The notes beneath the pieces were generated by a model. It was not told the DNA's origin and ran no database searches. It saw only the letters and a program-made list of their open reading frames with translations. Position numbers and translations under genes: made by a program. Positions 34,793 to 43,092 of a stretch of DNA of 64,000 nt are shown here, in pieces. This stretch comes from CAIYTF01 sp963664845 (GTDB taxonomy: Bacteria; Bacteroidota; Ignavibacteria; Ignavibacteriales; Ignavibacteriaceae), in assembly GCA_963664845.1 (NCBI GenBank), contig OY761615.1, forward strand, positions 4,216,001-4,280,000. The letters are read 5' to 3'. Position 1 is the first letter of the stretch; the number at the start of each line of letters is the position of its first letter.

Positions 34793-35332
34793 ATCGGCCA
34801 GGCAGAAGAAATTCGCATAAATGAAGACATCAAGTCTCCACAGGTTAGGGTAATTGATGAAGACGGAACACAGTTAGGTGTTTTTCTCGTAAAGGATGCA
34901 CAACGGGTTGCACGTGAACGAGGAAGAGATCTTGTTGAAATTGTTCCAAACGCAGTGCCCCCTGTTTGCAAAGTGATTGACTTTGGAAAGTATAAATACG
35001 AAATCCAAAAAAGGGAAAAAACGCAGAAGAAAAATCAACATGTATCATTACTGAAGGAAATTCGTTTCCACCCCAATACCGATACACATGATTTTGATTT
35101 CAAAGTTAAGCACGCAGAGAATTTTCTTGAAGAAGGTCATAAAGTGAAAGCAGTGGTTATGTTCAAAGGCCGCGAGATGGCTTACATATCACACGGTGAA
35201 GAACTTCTCAATAAGTTTATCGAGCGCATCGCGGATATCGCGAAAATAGAAAGCCCTATTAAAATGGAGGGCCGGTTCATGAATGTGATAGTTGTACCGC
35301 AGAAAATTAAAACTAAGAAAACCAACAAATAG
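34793..35332 (+). CDS. infC: Translation initiation factor IF-3 with AUC start
   Basis: 179 residues. IF-3 binds the 30S subunit and proofreads start codons. The conserved N-terminus (IRINEDIKSPQVRVIDEDG) is in frame upstream of the first standard start (GTG 34955). An in-frame TAG at 34781-34783 bounds it and no ATG/GTG/TTG lies between. AGGAG at 34782-34786 is 6 nt before ATC at 34793, so initiation at AUC is the best reading. Rare start codons on infC (AUU in E. coli) underlie IF-3 autoregulation. The C-terminal domain ends MNVIVVPQK. Confidence 0.93.
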   Translation: MGQAEEIRINEDIKSPQVRVIDEDGTQLGVFLVKDAQRVARERGRDLVEIVPNAVPPVCKVIDFGKYKYEIQKREKTQKKNQHVSLLKEIRFHPNTDTHDFDFKVKHAENFLEEGHKVKAVVMFKGREMAYISHGEELLNKFIERIADIAKIESPIKMEGRFMNVIVVPQKIKTKKTNK

Positions 35333-35341
35333 GATAGAGTA

Positions 35342-35533
35342 ATGCCTAAAATGAAGAGTAACCGCGGCGCGGCAAAGTCCTTCAAACGGACTGCGTCGGG
35401 CGGGTTCAAAAGAAAAAAGGCTTTTAGGAGCCACATTCTAACATCGAAGAGCAGGAAAAGAAAGAGAAACCTCCGTGAATCGGTTATGGTTTCCCCCTCC
35501 GATGTAAAAAAAATCTCAATAATGCTTCAATAG
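35342..35533 (+). CDS. rpmI: 50S ribosomal protein L35
   Basis: 63-residue basic protein: MPKMKSNRGAAKSFKRT and FRSHILTSKSRKRKRNLRE are the conserved L35 signatures. Encoded 10 bp after infC and 13 bp before rplT, the standard order. Confidence 0.95.
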   Translation: MPKMKSNRGAAKSFKRTASGGFKRKKAFRSHILTSKSRKRKRNLRESVMVSPSDVKKISIMLQ

Positions 35534-35545
35534 AAAGAGTAAGTC

Positions 35546-35890
35546 ATGCCACGTTCAAAAAACAAAGTAGCATCGAAGAGACGTCGCAAGAAAATCCTTG
35601 GCATGGCCAAGGGTTACTGGGGTGCGCGCAAGAACGTCTTAACCGTTGCTAAAAACCATGTCGAGAAGGGCCTTCTTCATGCCTACCGCGACAGAAAAAT
35701 CAAAAAACGGAATTACCGCGCAATGTGGATTGTCCGTATAAACGCTGCTGCTCGCCAGCATGGAGTCAGCTATTCCCAGCTTGTCAATTTGCTTGGCAAA
35801 AAGGGCGTAGTTCTTAACCGTAAATTGCTTGCCAATTTAGCAGTTGAAAACCCTTCTGTCTTTGCAGATGTGGTTAAGTTCGTAAAATAA
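35546..35890 (+). CDS. rplT: 50S ribosomal protein L20
   Basis: 114 residues, full length. Conserved MPRSKNKVASKRRRKKILGMAKGYWGARKN and RDRKIKKRNYRAMWIVRINAAAR. L20 binds 23S rRNA early in 50S assembly and in several bacteria represses this operon. A rho-independent terminator follows, which may partly uncouple pheST. Confidence 0.96.
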   Translation: MPRSKNKVASKRRRKKILGMAKGYWGARKNVLTVAKNHVEKGLLHAYRDRKIKKRNYRAMWIVRINAAARQHGVSYSQLVNLLGKKGVVLNRKLLANLAVENPSVFADVVKFVK

Positions 35891-35897
35891 TAATTTT

Positions 35898-35946
35898 AAC
35901 CCTCCGTGGCATGTTATATCTATTGCTGCGGAGGGTTTATTGTTTC
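35898..35946 (+). terminator. Rho-independent terminator after rplT
   Basis: 9-bp stem AACCCTCCG/CGGAGGGTT (35898-35906 and 35929-35937) with a 22-nt loop, followed by a T-rich tract. It lies 15 bp before pheS. Confidence 0.75.
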
Positions 35947-35960
35947 TTGTCTGAAAAAAT

Positions 35961-36974
35961 ATGGAACAGAAAATACAAACTATCCGCACTGACTTTGCCA
36001 ACGCATTAGAGTCAGTAACTTCCATCAAGCAGCTTGATGATGTACGAATCACTTTCCTCAGCAGGAATGGTTCAATAGCCTCGCTCTTCGAAGAACTCAA
36101 ATCGGTCCCCAAAGAACAAAAACCCCTGCTTGGCAAAGAACTCAATTTATTGAGAAACTATGCCGAAGGTCTTTTTGCACAAAAGAAAGAACTTCTTGAA
36201 AGTGCCGGCGTATCTGCCGCTGCGGCCATCGATCTCAGTCTTCCCGGAGTGGCATATGAAGCCGGAAGCAAACATCTCCTCACCCAAACTTTGGATGAAA
36301 TAAAATCTATCTTTAAAAGTTTTGGATTCTCAGTCTCCGGCGGACCGGAACTGGAATCGGATTTTAATAATTTCGAAGCTTTGAATTTTCAGTATGACCA
36401 TCCGGCACGGGACATGCAAGACACCTTCTTCATCACGCAGGAATTTTTGCTGCGCACACAGACCTCTCCGGTGCAGATTAGGTTGATGCAGAACAGCAAG
36501 CCACCCATCAGGGCAATTATGCCCGGCAAGGTGTACCGCAACGAGGCAGTCAGCTCAAGAAGCTCATGCTTCTTCCATCAGGTTGAAGGGCTGTATGTTG
36601 ACAAGAACGTCACCTTGGCCGAACTGAAAGGCACATTGGTCGCCTTCGCAAAACAGTTCTATGGCTCGTCGCTCAAATACCGGTTCCGGCCAAGCTTTTT
36701 CCCGTTCACGGAACCAAGTGCCGAGATGGATATCACCTGCTATATATGCGGTGGCTCCGGGTGCCGCGTTTGCAAGAACTCAGGCTGGCTTGAAATTCTC
36801 GGTTGCGGCATGGTCGATCCGAATGTATTTGTAAACGTCGGCTATGACCCCGAAGAAGTTTCAGGTTATGCTTTCGGTATGGGCATCGAGAGAACGGCCA
36901 TGCTGAAATATGGCATCACCGATATCAGAACATTTTTCGATAACGATATTCGCTTCCTTAAACAGTTTAAATAG
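35961..36974 (+). CDS. pheS: Phenylalanyl-tRNA synthetase alpha subunit
   Basis: 337 residues. N-terminal coiled coil (1-85) contacts tRNA-Phe; the class II catalytic domain shows FGFSVSGGPELESDFNNFEALNFQYDHPARDMQDTFF, motif 2 KVYRNEAVSSRSSCFFHQVEGL and motif 3 GYAFGMGIERTAMLKYGI. A Cys cluster (CYICGGSGCRVCKNSG near 253-268) resembles a zinc-binding loop seen in some PheS. Forms a heterotetramer with PheT, encoded 2 bp downstream. Confidence 0.96.
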   Translation: MEQKIQTIRTDFANALESVTSIKQLDDVRITFLSRNGSIASLFEELKSVPKEQKPLLGKELNLLRNYAEGLFAQKKELLESAGVSAAAAIDLSLPGVAYEAGSKHLLTQTLDEIKSIFKSFGFSVSGGPELESDFNNFEALNFQYDHPARDMQDTFFITQEFLLRTQTSPVQIRLMQNSKPPIRAIMPGKVYRNEAVSSRSSCFFHQVEGLYVDKNVTLAELKGTLVAFAKQFYGSSLKYRFRPSFFPFTEPSAEMDITCYICGGSGCRVCKNSGWLEILGCGMVDPNVFVNVGYDPEEVSGYAFGMGIERTAMLKYGITDIRTFFDNDIRFLKQFK

Positions 36975-36976
36975 AC

Positions 36977-39379
36977 ATGAAAATTTCAAGAAATTGGCTT
37001 TCAAAATACATTAATCTCTCGGACATAGACATCGATACCCTCAGCCACACGCTCACCATGGCGGGGCTGGAAGTTGAGGATGTCGTTTCCGAAGCAAAAA
37101 TATACGATAACTTCGTGGTTGGCTATGTAGAGGAAAAGATAAAGCATCCCAATGCAAACAAACTTTCACTCTGCAAAGTGTTTGACGGAAAAGAACACAA
37201 GAAAATTGTATGCGGCGCACCTAACGTTGAAGCGGGACAGAAAATAGTGCTCGCTATGGTAGGCGCCATTGTTCCTGACGGCGGGTTTGAAATTAAGGCT
37301 GCAAAGATCAGAGGCGAAGAATCCTTTGGGATGATCTGCTCGCAAAAAGAACTTGGACTGAGCGGCGACCACAGCGGCATTTGGGTATTGCCCGAAGACG
37401 CTGTTCCCGGTATCAGCCTGGCAGAGTTTCTGGGCAAAACAGATGATGTGCTTGAAATTGGCATCACGCCAAACAGGCCGGATGCACTCTCGCACATTGG
37501 TGTTGCCCGTGATGCATCGGCACTGTTCAACCGGACATTATGTCTTCCTCAGGCAAAAAGCGATGACCGCGATGCCAAAGACATTCATGCTTATGCGAGC
37601 GTTGAAATTCTCGATACAGAAAACTGTCCAAGATATGCTGCCAAGGTGGTGAAAGGCGTTACCATTGGTGACTCTCCCGATTGGATGAAAAAATCGCTTG
37701 AAGCTATTGGGCTCCGTCCCATCAACAATGTTGTGGATGCCACCAATTATATTCTTCATGAAACGGGACAACCGCTTCACGCTTTCGATCTTGATATGGT
37801 TGCCGGACATAAGATAATTGTCAAATGCGCTGAGACGAAACAGGAATTTATAACACTGGATTCAAAAAAGCGTGAGCTTGACGAACTGTGCCTCATGATC
37901 TGCGATGGCGAAAAACCGGTTGCGCTTGCGGGTGTTATGGGTGGAGAGAACTCAGAGGTTACTGCCAACACGAAAAACATTCTGATTGAAAGCGCTTATT
38001 TCAACCCAAGCAGCGTACGAAGGACAGCAAAGAAATTTGGTCTCAGCACCGATGCATCCTATCGTTTTGAACGCGGTGTCGATTTTGAAAACACGCTTAA
38101 CGTGGCAGAACATGCCGCTGAACTGATTGTTGAAATTGCTGGCGGTGAGATCGTCCCCGGTGCAATCGACGTCTACCCCAATAAAATTGAACGTAAAGAA
38201 GTTGTTCTCCGCTACGCGCGGGTTGAACAGGTCTTGGGCTATCCGGTAACGGATACTGAAGTAAAGAATACCCTGCAAAAACTCGGACTTGAACTCATTT
38301 CTGAAGATGAGTATTCTTTGAAAGTCAGGGTCCCGGGATTCAGGCCTGACATCGAACGCGAAATAGATCTGATTGAAGAAATTGCCAGAATTTATGGTTA
38401 TGACAACATTCCCACAATTGAATCAATGACACTACCCCTTGCGCCGGTTTATGATGAGACAGAGCTGATTGACCGGATTCGCGGTTTTTGGTCCGGCATT
38501 GGATTCAACGAAATAATCACCTATCCTCTTATGAAGACCAAAATTGAGGAAGAGAAGCCAAAGACTATTTCGCTTCTGAATGCCCAGAGCTCGGACATGG
38601 TCGATTTGAGAACATCATTGCTGCCGGGAATACTGAACACCATTTCCAAAAACATCGCGGTGGGAGAGAAAACCCTGCGTATTTATGAGGTGGGCAAAAC
38701 CTTCGTGAAAAAGAACAAAACGATTGGTTCATTTGCCGATTTCGACGAAAAAGAATATCTCGGGGTTGCCATAACCGGACTTGCATCCAAAAAAGAATGG
38801 TATTCCAACGAAAAGCGCTTCGATTTCTATCATTTGAAGGGTTTGACGGAAGCCTTTCTTCAGAAGATTTCTCTTGATAATTTGTATAATGATTCATATA
38901 ATCACACAGGAAATAATCTGTTTGATTATTTTTTGACAAAAACACTGAATTCGGAAGCCATCGGCATCTGTGGAAAGATCAAAAAAGACATTCTGCAGAA
39001 ATACGATGTTGATCAGGAAGTTTTTTATCTGGAGTTTGATGTGGAATTACTGCAAAAAACGGGTAAAAAAGACAGAAAGTTCACTGAGCTTCTGAAATTC
39101 CCCAAAGTGGTAAGAGACGCTGCCTTCGTAGTCGAAAAATCAGTTGAGGCAGCCGGAATTGAAGTATTCATAAAGTCTTTGCCGCTGGTTTTCCTGAAAG
39201 AAGTGCGGTTATTTGATATTTTTGAGCACGCATCATTGGGCGAAACCAAAAAGAGTCTGGCCTGGACAATGGTCTTCTATAATGAAGCCGGCACTCTTAA
39301 GGACGAAGAAGTTGACAATGAGTTTAAAACAATAATAGCAAAAGTGATTGCAGAATTTAACGCTGAATTACGGAAATGA
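36977..39379 (+). CDS. pheT: Phenylalanyl-tRNA synthetase beta subunit
   Basis: 800 residues. Order: tRNA-binding OB fold (about 39-150, VVGYVEEKIKHPNANKLSLCKV), B3/4 editing domain (about 215-390), B5 DNA-binding-like domain (VVLRYARVEQVLGYPV), catalytic-like core and a C-terminal ferredoxin-like anticodon-binding domain (FTELLKFPKVVRDAAFVV onward). The editing domain hydrolyses Tyr-tRNA-Phe. Overlaps the following gene by 4 bp. Confidence 0.96.
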   Translation: MKISRNWLSKYINLSDIDIDTLSHTLTMAGLEVEDVVSEAKIYDNFVVGYVEEKIKHPNANKLSLCKVFDGKEHKKIVCGAPNVEAGQKIVLAMVGAIVPDGGFEIKAAKIRGEESFGMICSQKELGLSGDHSGIWVLPEDAVPGISLAEFLGKTDDVLEIGITPNRPDALSHIGVARDASALFNRTLCLPQAKSDDRDAKDIHAYASVEILDTENCPRYAAKVVKGVTIGDSPDWMKKSLEAIGLRPINNVVDATNYILHETGQPLHAFDLDMVAGHKIIVKCAETKQEFITLDSKKRELDELCLMICDGEKPVALAGVMGGENSEVTANTKNILIESAYFNPSSVRRTAKKFGLSTDASYRFERGVDFENTLNVAEHAAELIVEIAGGEIVPGAIDVYPNKIERKEVVLRYARVEQVLGYPVTDTEVKNTLQKLGLELISEDEYSLKVRVPGFRPDIEREIDLIEEIARIYGYDNIPTIESMTLPLAPVYDETELIDRIRGFWSGIGFNEIITYPLMKTKIEEEKPKTISLLNAQSSDMVDLRTSLLPGILNTISKNIAVGEKTLRIYEVGKTFVKKNKTIGSFADFDEKEYLGVAITGLASKKEWYSNEKRFDFYHLKGLTEAFLQKISLDNLYNDSYNHTGNNLFDYFLTKTLNSEAIGICGKIKKDILQKYDVDQEVFYLEFDVELLQKTGKKDRKFTELLKFPKVVRDAAFVVEKSVEAAGIEVFIKSLPLVFLKEVRLFDIFEHASLGETKKSLAWTMVFYNEAGTLKDEEVDNEFKTIIAKVIAEFNAELRK

Positions 39380-39687
39380 ACAGCAAAGAAAATAAGTTTG
39401 AGCAGCTGATAGCAGATCTGGACTCCGTGGAGAGCAAGGTTGCCGATTTGATGAACGCGCTTCATGAGAGTGAAGAACGCCGTTTTGATCTGGAAAAGAA
39501 CATTTTGCAGTTACGAAAAGAAAATGAGTTGTATCGTATTAAATACGAACAGATAGTTAAGGACAGCGCGAGTGCCAAAGCTGATGGCGCGAAGCAAGAC
39601 ACTGCCCAGGAAGTTGACCGTGAGAAGTATAAAGCGAAGCTTTCTACCATCATCACACGGTTAGACGGTTTTCTAAAAGATACATAA
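39376..39687 (+). CDS. Small coiled-coil protein between pheT and zapA
   Basis: 103 residues; start overlaps pheT by 4 bp (ATGA). Residues 1-60 form a heptad-rich coiled coil (FEQLIADLDSVESKVADLMNALHESEERRFDLEKN) and the C-terminus is charged with LSTIITRLDGFLKD. Not recognised as a named family. Its place next to zapA and its coiled-coil form suggest a cell-division accessory role (ZapB-like in shape), but that is inference. Confidence 0.7.
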   Translation: MNSKENKFEQLIADLDSVESKVADLMNALHESEERRFDLEKNILQLRKENELYRIKYEQIVKDSASAKADGAKQDTAQEVDREKYKAKLSTIITRLDGFLKDT

Positions 39688-39716
39688 TTTAATTCACGGT
39701 GACGGAGCTCATCGGC

Positions 39717-40013
39717 ATGGTTGAGAAGAAAAAGCTAAAGATAAAAATATTTGATAAAGAGTATTCGCTGTTGGTCGAAGACGAAGAGATAGCGAAAGAA
39801 CTGGCATCATATGTTAATAAGGTGATGGAAGAGGTGAGGAACGAACTGCCGGATCAGCCGGCGCAAACGGTTGCAATTATTGCGTCACTTAATATTGCCT
39901 ATGATTTTTTCCTGGAAAAAAGCAAGAACAAAGAGTTACTCGTTCAGGCTTCGGACCGGATCAAGAAAATAAAGCTTCTGCTTAATCATTCTGAAACACC
40001 CGTCTCATTATAA
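39717..40013 (+). CDS. zapA: Cell division protein ZapA
   Basis: About 98 residues from ATG 39717, which has GGAG about 9 bases upstream; GTG 39699 is a weaker alternative. ZapA binds FtsZ and stabilises the Z-ring. The N-terminal globular domain reads KKKLKIKIFDKEYSLLVEDEEIAKELASYVNKVMEEV, then a coiled coil with VAIIASLNIAYDFFLEKSK. The ZapA followed by 6S RNA arrangement is widely conserved. Confidence 0.9.
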   Translation: MVEKKKLKIKIFDKEYSLLVEDEEIAKELASYVNKVMEEVRNELPDQPAQTVAIIASLNIAYDFFLEKSKNKELLVQASDRIKKIKLLLNHSETPVSL

Positions 40014-40043
40014 GTTTCCGCGCTGCCGGATGTCAATATCATA

Positions 40044-40205
40044 AAAGAACCAACTTTTAATGACATAGGGAGACTGACTTTCGACGTGTAACACAGGCCT
40101 TATCCCTTCGGGGACTGTTCCATCGGCACTTGTGCCGCTCTGGAGCTACATTGGAAGTGTAAAACGTTTGAGCTCTTTCCCGAATTTTGGTCGCTAAGGT
40201 TCTTT
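40044..40205 (+). ncRNA. ssrS: Probable 6S RNA
   Basis: A 162-nt region 30 bp after zapA, where 6S RNA genes commonly lie. AAAGAACC (40044-40051) pairs perfectly with GGTTCTTT (40198-40205) as a closing stem, and the apical part has two hairpins: CCC-TTCG-GGG, and CGGCAC paired with GTGCCG. This matches the long rod with a closing stem and apical region of 6S RNA, which sequesters the housekeeping RNA polymerase. No ORF crosses it. The call rests on synteny plus partial folding done by eye. Confidence 0.6.
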
Positions 40206-40262
40206 CTATGTTTCATGATCTCCGGCAGTCGGTTATTTCACCGCAAATCCCTTGGAGGAAGA

Positions 40263-41864
40263 ATGAACAATTTGATTCTATGGTTACTTGCCTTAGATGT
40301 AGTTTTGATTCCGGTGTTTTTCTATTTGGGTTGGTTCATAAATAATAAATTGGGTAAAAAAAGCATTGCTGCGTCCGAAATTCGTTCAAAGGAAATGACT
40401 TCCCGGGCTGAGAAAGATGCTGCTTCTTTTAAACTAAATGCCGAACGTGAAGCTGAACAATTAAAAAAAGAAAAATTACTTGAAGTAAAGGACGAATTCC
40501 ACCGCAAACGGGTTGAGCTGGATAACGAACAAAACCAAAAAAAGCAGAAAATTGCCAACCAGGAGCGCCAGCTCCATCAAAAAGAAGAGACCATTGAACA
40601 CCGGCTGGAAGCTGCCATCCAAAAAGAGAAAGAAGTTAAAAATCTCGAGCGCGATCTGACCACCTTGAAGCAGAATTTGGACACCAAAGCCACCGATTTG
40701 GACCAACTGGAAAAGGAACAGAATGAAAAGCTTCAAAAGATATCGGGTCTGACGGCTGAAGAAGCCAAAGAGATGCTGATGGAGAATATGGTTAACGATG
40801 CACGTTCCGACGTTAACAAGGTTGTTAAAGAACTGTTTGACCGCGCTAAGGCAGAGTCCAAAAAAGAAGCACAAAAGATCATCATTCAGGCCATTCAACG
40901 AACTGCCGCCGAGGTTTCTGTTGAAACCACCGTATCGGTTGTCCAGATTCAAAATGATGAGCTTAAAGGCCGCATTATCGGCAAAGAAGGGCGCAACATC
41001 CGAGCATTTGAAGCTGCCACGGGCGTTGACGTTATTGTTGACGATACTCCTGAGGCCGTTATCCTCTCATCGTATGACATGTTCCGCCGCGAGATTGCCC
41101 GCATTTCGCTTGAACGACTGATAGCTGACGGAAGAATTCACCCCGCACGTATAGAAGAAATTGTAGCTAAAGTCACCTCCGAACTGGAAGAGGAAATGTT
41201 CAAGGAAGGCGAGCACACCGTTCTCCGCCTGGGTATTCATGGAATGCACACTGAGATGATCAAACTGGTTGGACGCATGCGTTACCGCTCAAGCTACGGA
41301 CAAAATTTGCTGCAGCACAGTGTTGAAGTTGCCTATCTTACAGGAATTATGGCAGCAGAACTTGGTCTTGATTCCAATTTGGCAAAACGTGCCGGCTTGC
41401 TCCACGACGTTGGCAAAACAATGGACCGCATTGTCGAAGGGCCTCACGCGCTCATCGGTTATGATTTGGCAAAGAAATACCGCGAACATCCGATCATTTG
41501 CAACGCTATCGGAAGTCACCATGAAGATATGGAAATGGAACACGCCATTGCACCATTGGTGCAGGCTGCGGATGCCATTAGCGGAGCCCGTCCCGGTGCC
41601 CGCCGCGAACCAATTGAAGGCTATGTGAAGCGTTTGGAAACACTGGAACAACTGGCAAAATCGTTTGAAGGTGTTGCCAAAACCTATGCAATCCAGGCAG
41701 GCAGGGAAGTGCGCGTGGTTGTTGAACACGAGAAAATTGATGATGTGTTTGCCGATAAACTGGCATACGATATTGCGCGGAAGATCGAAACCGAGATGGA
41801 ATACCCGGGACAGATCAAAGTGACCGTCATACGCGAAGTCCGAAAAGTTCACATCGCTAAATAG
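40263..41864 (+). CDS. rny: Ribonuclease Y
   Basis: 533 residues from ATG 40263, GGAGG 4-8 bases upstream. Membrane-anchored endoribonuclease that initiates mRNA decay. Domains: N-terminal transmembrane helix (LILWLLALDVVLIPVFFYLGWF), coiled coil (about 25-185), KH domain with GRIIGKEGRNIRAFEAATGVDVIVDDTPEAV, HD domain with RAGLLHDVGK and NAIGSHHED, then the conserved C-terminal region ending VTVIREVRKVHIAK. Confidence 0.95.
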   Translation: MNNLILWLLALDVVLIPVFFYLGWFINNKLGKKSIAASEIRSKEMTSRAEKDAASFKLNAEREAEQLKKEKLLEVKDEFHRKRVELDNEQNQKKQKIANQERQLHQKEETIEHRLEAAIQKEKEVKNLERDLTTLKQNLDTKATDLDQLEKEQNEKLQKISGLTAEEAKEMLMENMVNDARSDVNKVVKELFDRAKAESKKEAQKIIIQAIQRTAAEVSVETTVSVVQIQNDELKGRIIGKEGRNIRAFEAATGVDVIVDDTPEAVILSSYDMFRREIARISLERLIADGRIHPARIEEIVAKVTSELEEEMFKEGEHTVLRLGIHGMHTEMIKLVGRMRYRSSYGQNLLQHSVEVAYLTGIMAAELGLDSNLAKRAGLLHDVGKTMDRIVEGPHALIGYDLAKKYREHPIICNAIGSHHEDMEMEHAIAPLVQAADAISGARPGARREPIEGYVKRLETLEQLAKSFEGVAKTYAIQAGREVRVVVEHEKIDDVFADKLAYDIARKIETEMEYPGQIKVTVIREVRKVHIAK

Positions 41865-41935
41865 TTCGTTAATGGTAAAATAACCATGAACAAAAGTGAT
41901 CATGTTCTAAAATCCCCAATTCAGCCTTTTACTTC

Positions 41936-41961
41936 CTCCCCCTCTCTTTTTAAGAGAGGGG
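41936..41961. repeat. Palindromic element CCCCTCTCTTTT
   Basis: A perfect hairpin around CCCTCTCTTTT/AAGAGAGGG. A near-identical copy at 50528-50550 (also followed by G-rich sequence and TGAG) marks a dispersed repeat family. Confidence 0.6.
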
Positions 41962-42159
41962 CAGGGGGGTGAGTTCGCCGGTTTGTGAACCAGCCCGCCT
42001 TGTACCCGCATACCCATTCTTTTCATCTAATTACGTAACGACATGTTTTCTTAACAAAATCAGGGGGGTGAGTTCGCCGGTTTGTGAACCAGCCCGCCTT
42101 GTACCTGCATTCCCGTTCTTCCCGTGTAATCATTCAACAGCATATTTTCTTATCAACAT
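41962..42159 (+). repeat. Two tandem copies of a 99-bp repeat
   Basis: Unit 1 starts at 41962 and unit 2 at 42061, exactly 99 bp apart. The first ~45 bp (beginning CAGGGGGGTGAGTTCGCC) are nearly identical and the remainder diverged but alignable (TTTTCTTA near each end). The length is a multiple of three, so a frame with a repeated peptide stays open, but no gene-like start or homologue supports coding. Confidence 0.7.
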
Positions 42160-42207
42160 CACTGCGGTTCCAATGAAATCTCATTACACAATTAGGCGAT
42201 CCACGTC

Positions 42208-42810
42208 ATGAAGCTTAAAATTGCCGTAACCGGTGGCATCGGTTCCGGCAAATCTCTTTTTTGCAGATACCTGGCCGAAGCCGGGTATCCTGTCCTCAGT
42301 GCTGACGAGATATCGAAGCAGCTCCTCCAGAATGATGCATCCCTTAAATTGACGATCACTGAAACCTTTGGTGCGGAGTCCTATGCGGATGGCGTACTTA
42401 ACAGGGAATATCTGGCGGGAAAAGTGTTCGCCAATGCGGAAAACACCAAAATTATGAACGCGTTGGTGCATCCGGTGGTTATTGCATATTCGCAGAACCT
42501 GTTGGACAATCTGTTGAAAACAAACCCGATAGTGTTTTACGAATCCGCGCTTGTTTTTGAGGCTGATATGGTCAAACTGTTCGATAAAGTGGTGCTTGTG
42601 GTTGCCCCGGAGGCTCTCAGGATACAACGGTTGGCAGGCGGAGACAGTGCAAAGGAAGCCGGCATCAGGTCAAGAATGGCAAAGCAGCTTCCCGATAATG
42701 AGAAGCGTTCCCGCGCCGATGTGGTGATCGTTAATGACGGGACTGAGGCCGATCTGCGAAAAAAAGCGTCGGAGTTGGTGACAACGCTCCTTGAGGACAA
42801 GTACCACTAA
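42208..42810 (+). CDS. coaE: Dephospho-CoA kinase
   Basis: Last enzyme of coenzyme A synthesis, phosphorylating the 3'-hydroxyl of dephospho-CoA. 200 residues, full length. P-loop VTGGIGSGKS at 7-16, LSADEISKQLL, a central YESALVFEADMVKLFDKVVLVVAP and a lid with RIQRLAGGDSAKEAGIRSRMAKQLPDNEKRSRADVVIVNDG. Preceded by the tandem repeat region. Confidence 0.93.
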   Translation: MKLKIAVTGGIGSGKSLFCRYLAEAGYPVLSADEISKQLLQNDASLKLTITETFGAESYADGVLNREYLAGKVFANAENTKIMNALVHPVVIAYSQNLLDNLLKTNPIVFYESALVFEADMVKLFDKVVLVVAPEALRIQRLAGGDSAKEAGIRSRMAKQLPDNEKRSRADVVIVNDGTEADLRKKASELVTTLLEDKYH

Positions 42811-42823
42811 AGGGTTTAACCCA

Positions 42824-42999
42824 TTTCTCGGCGTTCTTTGCGCCTTTCTTTGCGAACTTTGCGTTTAATTCGATTAGGCTGTTTTTAACGCTTCGATTTT
42901 TTTTCAACGCAGAGCCCGCAAAGAATTCGCAGAGATCGCAAAGTTATCATATCTATTTCTCCGCGTTCTTTGCACTTTCCTTTGCGAACTTTGCGTTTA
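42824..42999. repeat. Cluster of TTTGCG-type repeats (two direct, one inverted copy)
   Basis: CGTTCTTTGC...TTTGCGAACTTTGCGTTTA occurs at 42824-42867 and 42957-42999 with few differences. An inverted relative (CGCAGAG...CGCAAAG) lies between at 42906-42945. A fainter copy is near 32470-32550. No gene covers 42811-43092. Confidence 0.55.
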
Positions 43000-43092
43000 C
43001 CTCCTCATTCAACCAATTTATTAAATTTGCAATGCGATTTGGTTAAGGGCGGAATTATCGATAATTTTTCTATTATATTTTTTGGAGTTTTG

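Noticed and set aside
41969..42211. Short protein with a repeated peptide
   Set aside because: It is explained by a 99-bp DNA tandem repeat; no homologue-like sequence or ribosome site.
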